Assembly (NCBI GenBank): GCA_032871835.1
Contig: CM065297.1
Span: 23,987,098-24,051,097, forward strand
From: Dipteronia dyeriana
Taxonomy: Eukaryota > Streptophyta > Magnoliopsida > Sapindales > Sapindaceae
Reading direction: 5' to 3'
Length of the DNA: 64,000 nt
The number at the start of each line of letters is the position of its first letter. Positions within the stretch are counted from its first letter, which is position 1. The position numbers were made by a program, and so were the translations under genes. The notes below the pieces were generated by a model. That model did no database searches and was not told where the DNA came from. It saw nothing but the letters and a program-made list of their open reading frames with translations. Of this stretch, positions 47,321 through 59,172 are shown one piece after another.

Positions 47321-48882
47321 AAGGATTATGTGGAGGGTCTATTGCAGATTCATCGGGAAGGATCCTCATCCTATGCACTTAGAGCTTCCTTCAAAGTCTT
47401 TCTTAGTGACTTTCTAAACCAACGAAGAGAGCGGCGCTCTGACCTAGGGAGTTGATGTTGACCCCTTGCCAGACACCGAGTATTCTCCATTCATGGATGA
47501 CGATCTAGAAGATGACATCATCTGGCTAGATTTTGGAGACCTGAGTAAGGACTATGGCGGTGATGACCTTCTCCCGAATGGATTTGGACCCGGAGGTCTT
47601 TCTAGCACTCCGGATGCTTAACTTTCTTTACTCACTTTTTATCGACATTGCTCATGTAACCTTGGCTTTATAGTCCTTTTTATATTTTTGATATTAATAA
47701 TACCTTTTTCCTTTATGGTTTTTTCTAGACAAATTCTCGTATGGGCTGAATGCTTTGTGGTATGACTGGGATATCTCAGAGACTTCAGTCAGTTTAAGTG
47801 ACTAAAAACTGAATGTTTTGGGGATGGCTATAACCATTTGTTAACTTGAACTATGTGTATCTGTTAACTACCTCAGTTGCAACCAAACTCATCTGTATGG
47901 CGTGAAACGCTTTATAACTTAATCTCTCACCCATTGTTGTGCCAAATTGAATGACCCACCCTTGATCAAGCGTTTATATCACGGTTGTAGTTGTAAATCA
48001 ACTCAAACTATGTGTATTTCCTTACACCGAACTGATTGACTCGATTGAGATCATATTAACACAACTGGTTGAGACCGTTTCTTGGTTGGTTGTTCATTTT
48101 TTAGTCAGGCTTGGTTTGGATACACCATCCTAAACCAAGTAACTTCAGCGTGGTCAAGACTACTTACTAACTTAAACTATACTTCGTCCATCGTCCTAAC
48201 TTCGGCCAAGCAATTAAGTGTGCCGGGGTTTGTCTCGACCCCTTCTTTTAGGCTGTTTCGGGTGGGCCATTTATGTTATCCTGATCGGTTACTTTAACCC
48301 CCAACCAATTTACTACCTTTATTTTATGTCAAGTAGTGTTCTTATATAGACCATTTACCTGGTATCTAGTTTATAGATGCTTGTCTTGTATCTGTCAACT
48401 AAGTCATTGGGACGTTTTCTAATAGTTTGTTGATCAAGATTCGTTACAATGGAGTGACTTATATCATACTATCTTTACGAGCGCTTGTACTTTACTAGAA
48501 ACCATTTCTGGCATGGATATTTTATTCCCCACTCAACTTTCAAATTCTTATGGCCTGAAGGCTCCCTAACACTATTTCAATACACCCAGTTAGTTTCGGT
48601 GAGTATACACTGCCTTTGTGACATGTGCTTTTTGCCCCCTCACTGGGCCTTCTGGGCATTCCTATTGAGACTAGGCGATTTCTAGGTTGCCCGTGATTAC
48701 TTTTGTAAATGAAAGCAAATTTAGAACACCATTCTCGACTTTCAAAATTGTTCCCTCAGGGGGGCTTTTATTAAATACTAAAAAGAAACATCCACTAATA
48801 AGCTAACAAGGCAAATTCATTTTTATACTAAAAATAAATATTTAAAAATGAGAAACTCCTAGGGGTAGAACATCTTCAAGTA
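47321..48882. other. Spacer between convergent antisense gene and integrase of E
   Basis: It holds a weak continuation of the antisense gene (acidic, to about 47625) and then AT/pyrimidine-rich non-coding DNA. Short frames are present; none was recognised. The two genes point toward each other across this spacer. Confidence 0.4.
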
Positions 48883-49990
48883 CTAAGCATTGCATGGCCT
48901 GGGTAGCTCATTCCCTTCTGGTCGAGCAAGGCGGCATGCTCCATAGCCGGCCAACCTGACCACTTGGTACAATCCTTTCCATTTGTCCACAATTGATCCA
49001 GCTGATTTCTCTCTCGTATTGGGTGATACCCTTCTTAGAACTAGATCTCTGAGCTGGAATCTCCAAATTCGGACATGTGAGTTGTAATACCTGGCCACCC
49101 TTTGCTGATAGGCAGTGTTCCTTATCCTCGACAGGTCTCTTTTTTCCTCTAACTCATCTAGGTTATGTTCTAACATTTCCATATTGTGGGATGGAAGAGT
49201 TGTACCCTTGGTGAATTATGAACTACTTTAACCGGTAATTGTTTATCTTAGCATCCAGCTTTACCTTTAGGGTATGCTTAATTACCTTGTTTATCGCCAC
49301 TGTCTAGCAATTGGTCTGAGGATGAGCTGGTGTGGCATAATAAGTTTTTATGCTAAAGTCCTGACACAAATTTCTGAAGTTGTAGCTGCCGAATTAGGTC
49401 CTATTGTCTATGATTATTGTCGGGGATTCCAAATTGAAAGATGATATTTTTCTTCACTAAACTGATTGTGTTAGCATCGGTTATATTTACCAGCGCTTCT
49501 GCCTCGACCAACTTTGTAAATTAGTCTACAACCATAATGGCATGCTTTGCTCCTATTTTGGTTACTGCTGGCACTGGACCAATCAGATCTAGCCCCTAGA
49601 TGGTAAATGACCATGGTGATGATAGGCTCTTTAACTGCTCGAGGAGCCTCTTAATGTCATTGGTTATCCTTTGACAGTTACCACACTGATCTGCGATTGC
49701 TTAAGCATCTTGGAATATGGTCGGCTAGTAAAAATCTTGTCTGAGAGTCTTGTACGTTAGGCTTTTACCCCCGTAATGGTTCCTACACACCCTCCCGTGG
49801 ATAATAATATTTGTATGCCCTCTATTGGGCAAACACACCTCTATAAGGCTTTTGAAAACCCTATCCAGTATAATTCTTCTAATTATTGAGTATCCGGTGG
49901 CTCTATAACTGAGGCGTTTTACTTCGATTACCTCTACTTTAAGCGTTCCATTCTCTAGATATTCTCTAATTGAGGTTATCCAAGTGGTCT
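48883..49990 (-). pseudogene. pol: Tat-lineage integrase of element E
   Basis: The C-terminal part is open (49182-48883): YQQRVARYYNSHVRIWRF, LRDLVLRRVSPNTREKSAGS and KWKGLYQVVRLAGYGACRLA are the usual gypsy integrase tail. Upstream the core is badly decayed; AEALVNITDANTISLVKKN and FQFGIPD (about 49500-49430) are readable but the catalytic DDE triad cannot be confirmed. Confidence 0.8.
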
Positions 49991-50006
49991 ATTTTCCTTC
50001 AATCGC

Positions 50007-50480
50007 TCATACTTCAATTACTTCCTCTTGATCCTCGATGCTCGCTCTCTTAAGGTGAGCGACTGGGATAATCTTTGACCATAAGCTGATAGTAGTTGAC
50101 GCCAATTTTGACAAAGCGTCTGCCTTCTCATTCTTTTCCCTCGGGATCTGAGTAATCCTATAAGCCTTGAACCTTCCAAGTAGTATCTTGACTATCCCTT
50201 GATAAGCAGTCATGTTGTTGTCTTTGGTTTGATATTCATCCAGGATTCTATTTACCACCACCTGCGAATCACTGAATATCTCCAACTCATCTACCCCCAG
50301 TGCAGTGTAAACCCTAAGTCCTGCCACAAGTGCCTCATACTCTCATACCCTGCCATGTTGTTAGTAGCTTTAAATTCAAATCATAGGGCACACTCTACCC
50401 GATCACCTTCTGGAGTGGATATCATTATACTGGCCCCGCTGCCATGTGTGTTTAACGATCCATCCACATGCAATTTTTAG
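50007..50480 (-). pseudogene. pol: Second RNase H (aRH) of element E
   Basis: Motifs in order: DGSLNTHGSGASIMISTPEG with the first Asp (about 50460), FEFKATNNMA, YEALVAGL (Glu), LEIFSDSQVVVNRI (Asp) and QIPREKNEKADALSKLAS (Asp; about 50150-50100). All four catalytic acids can be read, with one small frame break near 50340. This archaeal-type RNase H is found in the Tat clade of Ty3/gypsy. Confidence 0.85.
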
Positions 50481-50539
50481 ATAAACTCTTCCTTCTATTT
50501 CAGCATCCAGATAACCTCGATGTTTTGTTTGGTGAACTC

Positions 50540-50990
50540 AGTGACTAAGTCAGCTATCACTGCCCTTTTATTGTAGCTTTTGGCAGATACACTATGTCAA
50601 ATTCACTCAATTCCAACACCCATTCTGTTAACCTCCCAGACACCTCAGGCTTAGATAGAATCTGCTTCAATAGGAAGTCCGTGTAGACCTCAATCTTGTG
50701 AGCTTGAAAGTATGGTCTCAGCTTTCTTGCTTCAGTTACTGGAGCCAATGCCATCTGTTCGGTGTTTTAGTATCTTGTTTCAGCTGTTAGTAAAGTCTTT
50801 CTTGTGTAGTATATTGTCTTTTGTACACCCTCGTCCAACCTGAATAGCACCGAAACTGTTGCCACAGCCGTCATCGACATGTATAGGTAAAGCACTTCTC
50901 TTTCGAGAGGGTTAGATATGATTGGTGCTTTACCTAAGTACTCCTTGATCTTTCAGAATGCCAGCTCGCACTCATCATTTCGTTATATCC
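50540..50990 (-). pseudogene. pol: First RNase H of element E pol
   Basis: MALAPVTEARKLRPYFQAHK, YTDFLLKQILSKPEVSGRL and ELSEFDIVYLPKATIKGQ (50754-50557) match the gypsy RNase H C-terminal half; the N half (to about 50990) is broken but shows a LFRLDEGVQ-type phrase. Confidence 0.8.
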
Positions 50991-51175
50991 CCTTGCTCTT
51001 CTCGATTGCTCTAAAAAAGAACAAGCACTTTTCTGTCGATTTGCTAATGAACCGGTTCAGAGATGCTAACAACCTGATAACCTTTGAATTTCCTTCAGTA
51101 TTTTTTGGGACCTCATATCCCCTAATGCCTTTATTTTTCTGGGTTTACTTCGATTCCTCTCTAATGAAGTTAGAA

Positions 51176-51440
51176 TCAAAGGAATCTTCCCAAAGGCACA
51201 CCGAAAACAAATTTATTTGGATTGAGCTTCATGTCGAACCTTCGTAACACCCCGGACGTCTCCCAGAGATCTTCTATGTATTTTTTGGACATTGTGCTCT
51301 TTGTCAGCACAACGTCTAGATACACCTCCTTATTTCTATCGATCTTTCGGGTGAACATCTTTCTTACCAGTCTCTGGTAAGTCGCCCCGACATTTTTAAG
51401 ACCAAAAGGTATAACTTTGTAACAGTATAACCTCTGACCA
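51176..51440 (-). pseudogene. pol: Reverse transcriptase of element E, C-terminal part
   Basis: FTTGQRLYCYKVIPFGLKN and GATYQRLVRKMF are followed by VYLDVVLTKS, where YxDD is expected, so the second catalytic Asp is Val. Next is LRRFDMKLNPNKFVFGV. It joins in frame to the N part at 52380 once the MITE and one 8-bp copy are removed. Confidence 0.85.
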
Positions 51441-51448
51441 GTTGTGAA

Positions 51449-52371
51449 CAATGTTGTAAAAGATAACGACTAGGGACGATTAGTCACCGACTAGTTGCTC
51501 AAAAGTGCACTGTCGCCGCAATTTGAAGCCATTCAGAGTATTAGGTGTTTTCAGTCAAAGTCGATCAATATAAGACCTGGTCAGACCAAATCGGACCAAG
51601 TCATCGCCTAATCGATGCGGCAGTCAACGACTGAACAAGTAGACTTTGAATGTTCATCGAATCGACCTGAATCGAACATGGGTCTTCTCTTTTCTTCACC
51701 AAATCTTCTCATTTGTTCTTGTCGCCATCATCCGTCGTCGTCGTCGTCGCTCTCGTCATAGTCCTCATCATCATCGCCGTCGGACCCAATCTTCTCTCTC
51801 ACCAGTTGAACTGTTCTTCTCCCTCACTGGATCTCATCACCAACTAACTCTAAATATTGTAAGTTTTTTTTATATATATTTAATTTGTACTTGTTAAGTG
51901 AGTCTATGGAAAAGCAAAGAAGAAGAATAATCTAGAAGAATGAAGATGAAGAAATAATCGAGAAGAATGAAGATGAAGATTGAGAAAAGGATTGAGTGGG
52001 AGGGAGAAAGAAAGAGAATCTGTGGAAAATGTGTGGCTTGGGAAATAATCCCATGCATTGAGCTCACAATAACAATACTAATAGCTGAATTGAGACTTGA
52101 CTTGATTCTCAGTAGTCAAGAGATTTTTTGAATTGTATTTTCTCTTTAAAGTTAAATATATGAAAAAATGTAAGAAATATTTTGATATTTATTTAATAAC
52201 AGAAAAAAAAATTATTAAAAAAAAATCCGATCGACCTTCGATTTACCGTCCATCAGTCGACGATCAACTTCTGACCATATTCCTAGTCCCCGACTAGTCC
52301 TCGATTATTCCCTCTAGGCGCTAGGCGGTGGGTTGCCGCCTGACTACCGCATAACTACTTTTACAACACTG
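51449..52371. mobile_element. hAT-type MITE inside RT of element E
   Basis: It is 923 bp with terminal inverted repeats: CAATGTTGTAAAAG at the left and CTTTTACAACACTG at the right, the CA(A/G)TGTTGTAAAA ends typical of hAT elements. Flanked by perfect 8-bp direct repeats GTTGTGAA (51441-51448; 52372-52379), the hAT target size. It has no transposase. Its interior holds repeated CGACTAG/GATTAGTC phrases near both ends and a CT-rich, CGTCGT-rich middle. RT reading continues on both sides. Confidence 0.9.
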
Positions 52372-52379
52372 GTTGTGAA

Positions 52380-52860
52380 TGAGGTTTTGTCTTCATCGTG
52401 TTCGAACATTCGGATCTTGTTGCAGCCTGAGTAAGCATCATGAAGCACAGTAATTCATGACTGGCTATTGCATCTACTAGCTAATCGATCCGAGGTAAAG
52501 GGAAGCTATCATTCGGACATGCTTTAAGGTTAGTGAAATCCACGTACATTCTTCATTGGCTGTTCTTTTTTTTTTCAATAGCACCACGTTGGCAACCCAT
52601 TTGGGGTACCTCACTTACCTTATAGATCCTGCTGCAAACAATTTCTCTACTTCTTCTTTGATTGCCCTACTTTTTTTCCTGTTAAACTTCCTTCTTTTTT
52701 GGATAACTGGTTTCTGATTGGGATCAACCGCTAAATAGTGTGAAATTATCTTCGGATCAATCCTTGGCATCTCTTCGTGTTTCCAAGTGAACATATCCTT
52801 ATACTTTTTCAGTAGGCTAATCATTCTATCCTGAATTTTCTCCGTCAACCGGGCCCCTAG
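52380..52860 (-). pseudogene. pol: Reverse transcriptase of element E, N-terminal part
   Basis: ISLLKKYKDMFTWKHEEMPR, IDPKIISHYLAVDP, QKRRKFNRKKSRAIKEEVEK and LFAAGSIR (52848-52615) are the conserved entry to gypsy RT. Degraded text with NKIRMFEHDEDKTSFTT runs to the MITE insertion point at 52380. Confidence 0.85.
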
Positions 52861-53017
52861 TATTATGGTTTGATCTGGATAACCTTAATCAATTTTGAAT
52901 TCCTCAATTGGCTCATCTTCCTAGGCCTTCCTGTCTTCCTGAGATGTCTCCCTTGGGTCCAGGTCGAATTGGGTAGGCGTTTCTATCGTATCCTCTCCTT
53001 CATCCATCTTTAAGCCT

Positions 53018-53465
53018 TCATATCTTTGGATATCTATTTGCATCACGCTCGGTTAAGATTTTTCCCTGTATACGGCTAGATTCGCCTTTCTTGCCCATTA
53101 TTGAAAACTTTTCATGACACCCACTCTTGCCTTTATTGGGAACTTCACTATCAAGGCGTTGGTGGCTATCACATCTTTTGATTTGTTCTAGAAAAACCAG
53201 CCTAGCAAGGCGTTGTACGACCAATTTTCCACATTTACAACTATAAAATCTAGCAACACTACAGGAAAAGCTCCCAATCTCTACAGGTAACTTCACTGCT
53301 CCCAGCGATCTTACTTTTGCACTGTCAAAACCTCCCAATAGGACTTTGAGAGGCTATATGTCATTTCATTACAACCCGAGTTGGTCCAACACTTTTATAC
53401 TCAAAATATCTGATGAGCTCCCATTGTCAATCAACACTCTTTTTACTTCAGGTCATCGTTCGACC
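53018..53465 (-). pseudogene. pol: Aspartic protease of element E
   Basis: VKRVLIDNGSSSDILSIKVL (about 53450-53395) contains the D-N-G-S active-site variant. GFDSAKVRSLGAVKLPVEIG (53335-53276) and an LGRxxL-type end follow with frame breaks. Confidence 0.8.
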
Positions 53466-53515
53466 TTACCTCCGATCCATGTGTGTCTGCCTCAGTAAAG
53501 ACTACAAGGGTCCCA

Positions 53516-54570
53516 TCATTTCTTTAACTTTTTATGACCGGGCCCCAATAAATTTACTTCCAGATTCTTCTGACCATATTTGGCTTCTCTAACCTTAGTC
53601 ATTCTTTCTCGGCTGCTACCCCCAATGTGTGGCCCTCTAAAGATTGTGTTAATTGCCTCATTGTCCAAATTTCTTCTAAGGCTCCTTTTGTTTATATCGT
53701 GCTCCTCCATCAGGGTGTTCTTGTAACAGTCATCCCCACTTTTATAGGTCATGTCTTTAAGATGTCTCTTTCTAATCAGCTTTTTGATGTAGATAACATT
53801 TGGAGGTTTCATGGCAATTCTCTTGGTGAAACCTGCAATATTTGATGGTGTCTCTCCTAGCAAAACTCGACTATCTCGGGGGCTTTTTGTACATATTCTT
53901 GTCTTCTATCACATTCAAGATCTCCTCTTGCCTTCTAGCCAACGAGGTGTAATTGATGTATTGTCATTTCAAGTGCTTGCCACATTTATCGTCATCCTCG
54001 TATCCATCTTTACCCTTTCTCTGTTGCCTTTCTTGTCCCCTTTGTCACTATTCTTCGAGCTACCATCCTTATGCTTTTGGCCACTCTCGAGTCGACACCC
54101 ATGTATATGTTCTCCACCGTGTGCGTAATCCTTCAATTTCTCATCCTTCCTTTGCTTTAAGGTCAATAAGGTTGATATTGATTTCCTTCACTGGATATTT
54201 CCCATGAACTGTCTGGTGATTGCTTGTATCAGTTCCTCAAAGTTACTGATGGAACCCGCTGACAGTCCTCCAAACCACCTGGATCCCTGATCTCCCAATG
54301 TTTATAGGAAAAATCGACACATGAAAGCATCATCATAATTATATTGCGCCATTGCGCTTTGGTACCTCCTTACATGCTCCTACTGGTCAGTATTGGCCTT
54401 GAATTGTTCCACATGCCTGCCTTATGGAATCAGCGAATGGACTTCCTGAGTTTCCGGTCAGTGGGTTTCCCAGATTTTAGCTTCATTCTAGGGCCTCTAT
54501 TCTTCTGAGAAAGACCTCTCGCTTCACTTTCAGCTCCCAAGGCTCATCAAACTTTTGATGAATGGTGATT
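53516..54570 (-). pseudogene. gag: Gag of element E
   Basis: The gag core (54400-54170) reads VRRYQSAMAQYNYDDAFMCR, GDQGSRWFGGLSAGSISNFE and ELIQAITRQF, then LKQRKDEKLKDY: the Retrotrans_gag pattern of Tat elements. A basic stretch (54100-53960) and EAINTIFRGPHIGGSSRE (about 53660-53600), the conserved linker to protease, follow. Stops occur after the DQ of FKANTDQ, within RFFL, and elsewhere. Confidence 0.85.
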
Positions 54571-55704
54571 CCATATGGGTCCCTTGGGATTTTCCTGCTG
54601 ATCTAGGCACCGAACAGATCAGGTCTGATCACTGGGGTTGGCTCTTTAAATCTTCTAGGGGCTGTTTTATCGTCACTCGAATTCGAGCGGGACCTTTTCC
54701 TTTGGCCATCATACCTATCTACCTACTTAAGGCTGTTTCTGCTCCATCATACCTCCCTACATCTTCCTACGAGCTGGACTCTCTATGATCCCAATTTCCC
54801 CCACCTTCTTGGCGGTTGTTTCTTCTGTACGAACGTTCTTTTTTTCACGACGCTCCGCCCTATCTCTTTCTTATTTTTGGGGTGCTCCTAAAGTTGTTGC
54901 CACTATTTCAGAGCACATCTAGGAATCTTGGGCCACCACCGGTGTAGAGAGTTGGTATAGTAAACTCAGGTTAACAGTGGCCGTTATGTTGATTCCCTGT
55001 ACAGTGGCATCGTCAATGACTTTCCACAAGAATTCTTGGATTTACCGGAACGTGTCTGGAGAAATACCAGCGGTTACATCTATGGATGCAACAACATCAA
55101 GTCTGCTTGATGGTGGGGTCCTTGAGGATGGATCTTCTCTAGCGACACTGACATCAACATGATTGACGACGTTAGCACCACTCGAGACGGCGATGTTGCA
55201 TGGAGATAAACTTCTGTCTCTGTTGGTGGCCGTGATATCATTTCTCAAAAACTTTTTTTGAAACTAATTATTCAAACTCAATGCTAACGAAGGTTCAAGC
55301 CCCCACTTCTAGTGCCAGTTGTTGACGGTGATTTTTGGATTAATCACTCGTCAAACAAGTAATATGAATAAACAATCGAACTGTAAACCGAAATAAGTAA
55401 AAAGTGACTTTCCTTAGGGATTCTTGGATTTACCAAAACGTGTCTAGAGAAATACCAAGGCTACATCTGTGGATGCAATAGCATCAAGTCTGGTTAATGG
55501 TGGGGTACTTGAGGATGGATCTTCTCCAACGGCACTGACATCAACATGATTGACGACGTTAGCACCACGCGAGGCGTCGATGTTGCACAAAGATTATCTT
55601 GTCTCTGCTGGTGGCCATGATATCGTTTCTCATAAACTTTTTTCGAAACTAATTATTCAAACTCAATGCTAACTAAGGTTCAAGCCCCTACTTTTAGCGC
55701 CAGT
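54571..55704 (-). other. Leader and gag N-terminal region of element E, partly duplicated
   Basis: 55018-55405 and 55406-55790 are tandem copies of about 388 bp. Each holds the gag-leader text (GGATCTTCTC...GACATCAACATGATTGACGA), the PBS and the first 85 bases of the LTR. The upper copy runs into the complete 5' LTR; the lower copy leaves an orphan LTR head at 55320-55405. Confidence 0.8.
55688..55703 (-). other. Primer binding site region of element E
   Basis: The minus strand reads CTGGCGCTAAAAGTAG right after the LTR; the second copy at 55303-55318 reads CTGGCACTAGAAGTGG. The TGGCGCTAGAAG phrase is common after Tat LTRs; the exact tRNA was not assigned. Confidence 0.5.
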
Positions 55705-56494
55705 TGTTGACGACGATTTTTGTATTAATCACTCGTCGAACAAGTAATATGAATAAACAATTGAACTGTAAACCGAAATAAGTAAAAAGCAAGAAAAATA
55801 CAAGATTTTATGTGGTAAAACCCCAAGGTGGGGAAACATCCATGGTTCCTGGCAACGGCGAGAAAAATCCACTAATAATAAAAATTACACACTCAATCGC
55901 GGGTGCCCTCTTACAAGCTTAATTGACGTTCATCCTTTTACGGGTGTTATTAGAGTTTATTTATAAATGAATAGAACCCTAATTCTTGGTGTAAAAATAA
56001 TGAAAGTTCCCGTAATTAAATGAACTCTAACTTATTGGAGTTGTGTTACCCTTCCTCCATATCTTATGTTGATTATGTTTCGATTGTATTGGACTTCTTG
56101 CCTAATATGGACTTCGATATCTATAAGGAAATTCACTTCCTCATCAAAGAGTGCTTATAGACATCTTATTGAAGTAGGATTCGTTCTCTATGTGTTTGAG
56201 TCGCAACTTCATTAAATCTGAGTACTGTCCACATGTCACGCAACCGTCCATCTATTAAACCCTACCAAACTTGGTTTCCCCTGATCGACTATTTCGCCTG
56301 ATCACAACCTTAATCCCGACCATCTTGTCAGCCCCGATTAGGTCTTCCTACCCGATCGTTTTTGTTATCTTTGTCGGAGGGTTTGTTCTTTGGTCAACTT
56401 GGGTTGGCTCGATCTGGTTGACTTCTAGTGACGTGGCACCCCCGACTCTTGTCTTTTGCTTACGTGTCATATAGTCCAAATTTTACCAATAACT
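55705..56494 (-). repeat. 5' LTR of element E
   Basis: 790 bp, TGTTGACGACG...ACCAATAACT on the plus strand. It has TGACGTGGCA (56429-56438) and TTACGTGTCA (56460-56469) as in the other LTR. Terminal CA is changed to CT at 56494. GAATT follows. Confidence 0.9.
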
Positions 56495-57171
56495 GAATTA
56501 TTAATTATCTATTAGTTGGAGGTTATAGGTTTGAATCATGTCTGAGACAAAGGATAAAATAATAAGATTATTTTATTTCATAATTAGGTGGGATTTGGAT
56601 TATTATACTACCTTGGACAATAAAATACTAGTTACCTTATTTGGATAAGAATTAGTGTCTTGTTTTTAAATAAATATCTATAGATATATTATTATTAAAA
56701 ATGCACAGCCATTACAATCGTGAGAAACAAGAAAGGGTGCATCCACACAAAATGAAAAAAACAAGAAAAAGGGTGTAGCGACAAAAGAAAAAAGAAGAAA
56801 GTTGGGGTGCAACCAAATCAAAGAAAAAAAAAATTATTTTCTTATGTTGTTCTTTATTGTTCAAGTGGCCGGATTCTTCATATGCAAAGAAAGTGTTATT
56901 TTGTGTGTTTTCTTCAACCTCCATACAACTACCTAAAGCCCGTGACGTGTACACACATAATTGTCAAAATCTAGGAGATAGCGAGGAAGATCCGTTGGTA
57001 CAAATATGAAAACTATATCAAGAAGTGAAAGAAGGAAGAAGTTAGCCTGTAGATATGATTTCGAATCTGACCTGTTATTTATTCTTTTATATCGTACACG
57101 ATTCATAGATCGTTAAATTATTTTTAAAAAGTTTTGAAATTCCGTTCCGCTATATGACTTTGTCGTTTACA
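56495..57171 (+). repeat. 5' LTR of element D, piece 3
   Basis: It resumes after E with GAATTATTAATTATCTATTAG. It includes CCTAAAGCCCGTGACGTG and GGAGATAGCGAGGAAGATCC, and ends GACTTTGTCGTTTACA at 57171. Confidence 0.9.
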
Positions 57172-57173
57172 AT

Positions 57174-57185
57174 TGGTATCACAAC
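57174..57185 (+). other. Primer binding site of element D
   Basis: TGGTATCACAAC; it departs from the initiator-Met site TGGTATCAGAGC at two positions. Two bases from the LTR end. Confidence 0.8.
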
Positions 57186-59172
57186 CCTAGTACGATATAT
57201 TCGAATAAATCATTCATTGTTCTTGATTAATTGCATGTATATATGTGTAGGCACAATCTATTGAATGTATGTTGTTTTAATTTCTTTAAAAAAACATAAT
57301 TGATCATTAATTGTATGTTACGGTGGGTTTAGGGTTTTGGATATTAATTATAATATTAATTATTTTTATTTTTTCTGATGTAATATTAATTTCGGATTGT
57401 AATTGTTTTTATACTGTAATTTATTTTTATTAATGTAAATCGATGAAGAAGACAATTTGGAAGACAAAGCACAACAACTGTATGGACCTGATGTGTGATG
57501 GCGCAGCTACGTGTGTGCAATTGTCACGCAAAAACAACACATATGTGCAAGTGTTGCGCATCATGCAACATACAAATTGTTGTATTTGTGCAAAATTCAC
57601 GCATGCCTCATGCAATGCTTTAGCGTGCAACATTCACACAAGTTTCTCTTGCAATGCTTCACAGCAGCTTTCAAGCGTGTTTTATCATGTTGGCCATGCA
57701 TGCGGATGCGGCCACACATGTGATGCGTTAGGGATGCACATTCATAAGCGCTAGGGCTGCGTATACGCCAGTGTGTTTGGGCTGTTTTTTTTTTAGGAAA
57801 TCCGGGGCCTCCGAAAAACGTTAGAGTAACATTTGGGTTTTAAGGGATTTAATCCATGAGATGGAGCTATTAAAAATAAATCAAGTTGGACTTGATTTTT
57901 GGGCCTGAAAGACGTAAAAGATCAGAAGACAAGACTTGAAGATTATGGAATTACAAGAAGACCAAGGAATGCCTTGGATAATTTTTTGTAATTAGATTTT
58001 TTTTAAAGTTATAAACTCATCGTACTCAGTCAATTTATGTATGCTTATATTATGTGATAATTAAAATATTGTCATGTGTACACATGCCATATAGATTAGT
58101 AGTGCATACACATGCCTTTTATTAAATGTCATACATGCATAATAGTCATTCACATTATGTGTTTTTTTTAATGTGATTAAAAATGGGCAAATCACATAAC
58201 TGGCTATAAAATAATAAGATTAGTTGTTAGAGTAAAAACTTGGTAATTCTCATTAATAACTAGTCTATTAATTAAATTGTTTAATTAGTTAGATTAATTA
58301 GGTCCATCCCTTAATATTAGGTTTAGTTAGATTAAAGTCCTAATTTAATTGGATCTAATGATGTGATTAGTTTTAATAGTCAAAACTTGGTAAATCACAT
58401 TAAACAATACTAATCTTAATAAATTTGTATACATATATTAGAATTTGAAAAATGAACTAGATTTTTAATTAGTTAAAAATCGAATTAGTTTATTTGTTGT
58501 TAGAATAAGATTCTAATAATTTGTCATATATGCTCTAGACGTTTAGATTGAAATTAGCCGTTTAATCTTAGTAATATCTTGGTGCATTAATAATTGATAA
58601 CCCCAATTCTAAAATAGTGAGTGAGAGAAGGATATATGACATTATATCTCGCGGTCTCTATCATTAGTTCAACACCATGAGATTCAAGTAAGGTCTCGAG
58701 ACAACTTTGTTTTTATCCTATCTAAGGAGAGTCTCCAAGAAAATCAATACCAATGTTGACTTCTTAATGGATAGGATTTCTGAGTTTATTTTGGGATTGA
58801 CCGACCCTAAGGTGGCAATTCTCAAGTTTATCTTAAGGGATCTGAAATGGTGGGTTGCACTCACATGGTTTTAATTAAATTAATTAATTATAAACCTGAC
58901 TGAAATAAACAGTGGTTGAGTGATAGAGAAATAAGAGTTATTCTGGTATATCATTTGATTGAGAATGTCTCGATCCAACATGCAAGAATTTGACCGACCC
59001 TAAAGGGGCACTTGCTTGTGGTATGTTGGATTAGCATGGCGTAGAAACAGTTTTTAGGGATTTTCTTGTTCATTAAATATGTTCATGCATCAAGCTTAAT
59101 TTTATACCAAACATTGATATGTTGATTAAATGTATGATTGAATGAATTTTCTTGATTTATGTTTTTTCAGAA
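57186..59172 (+). other. Long leader of element D
   Basis: It parallels the C leader (ACCAAGGAATGCCTTGG, GTGTAGGCACAAT and TAGTTCAACACC phrases) but has a D-specific block at about 57440-57900, rich in TGCA and GCAT. That block holds an open frame of 103 residues (57443-57754) with 12 Cys and 9 His; it resembles nothing recognised. The leader ends in TTATGTTTTTTCAG (59157-59170), a strong acceptor-like site, just ahead of the gag ATG at 59173. Confidence 0.6.

Larger units (their letters stand above)
42906..56494 (-). mobile_element. Tat-lineage Ty3/gypsy element E with an antisense gene
   Basis: LTRs at 42906-43656 and 55705-56494 begin TGTTGACG and end CCAATAAC(A/T); identical GAATT flanks (42901-42905, 56495-56499). 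On the minus strand: PBS, gag, protease, RT, RNase H, a second RNase H (aRH) and integrase. A second RNase H between RNase H and integrase is diagnostic of the Tat clade (Ogre/Retand/TatI-III). Between integrase and the 3' LTR lies about 4 kb with a degraded gene on the plus strand. A hAT MITE disrupts RT. All frames are broken. Confidence 0.9.

Noticed and set aside
57430..57633. 67-residue open frame on the minus strand
   Set aside because: It mirrors the Cys-rich plus-strand frame; both arise from TGCA-rich sequence and neither has support.
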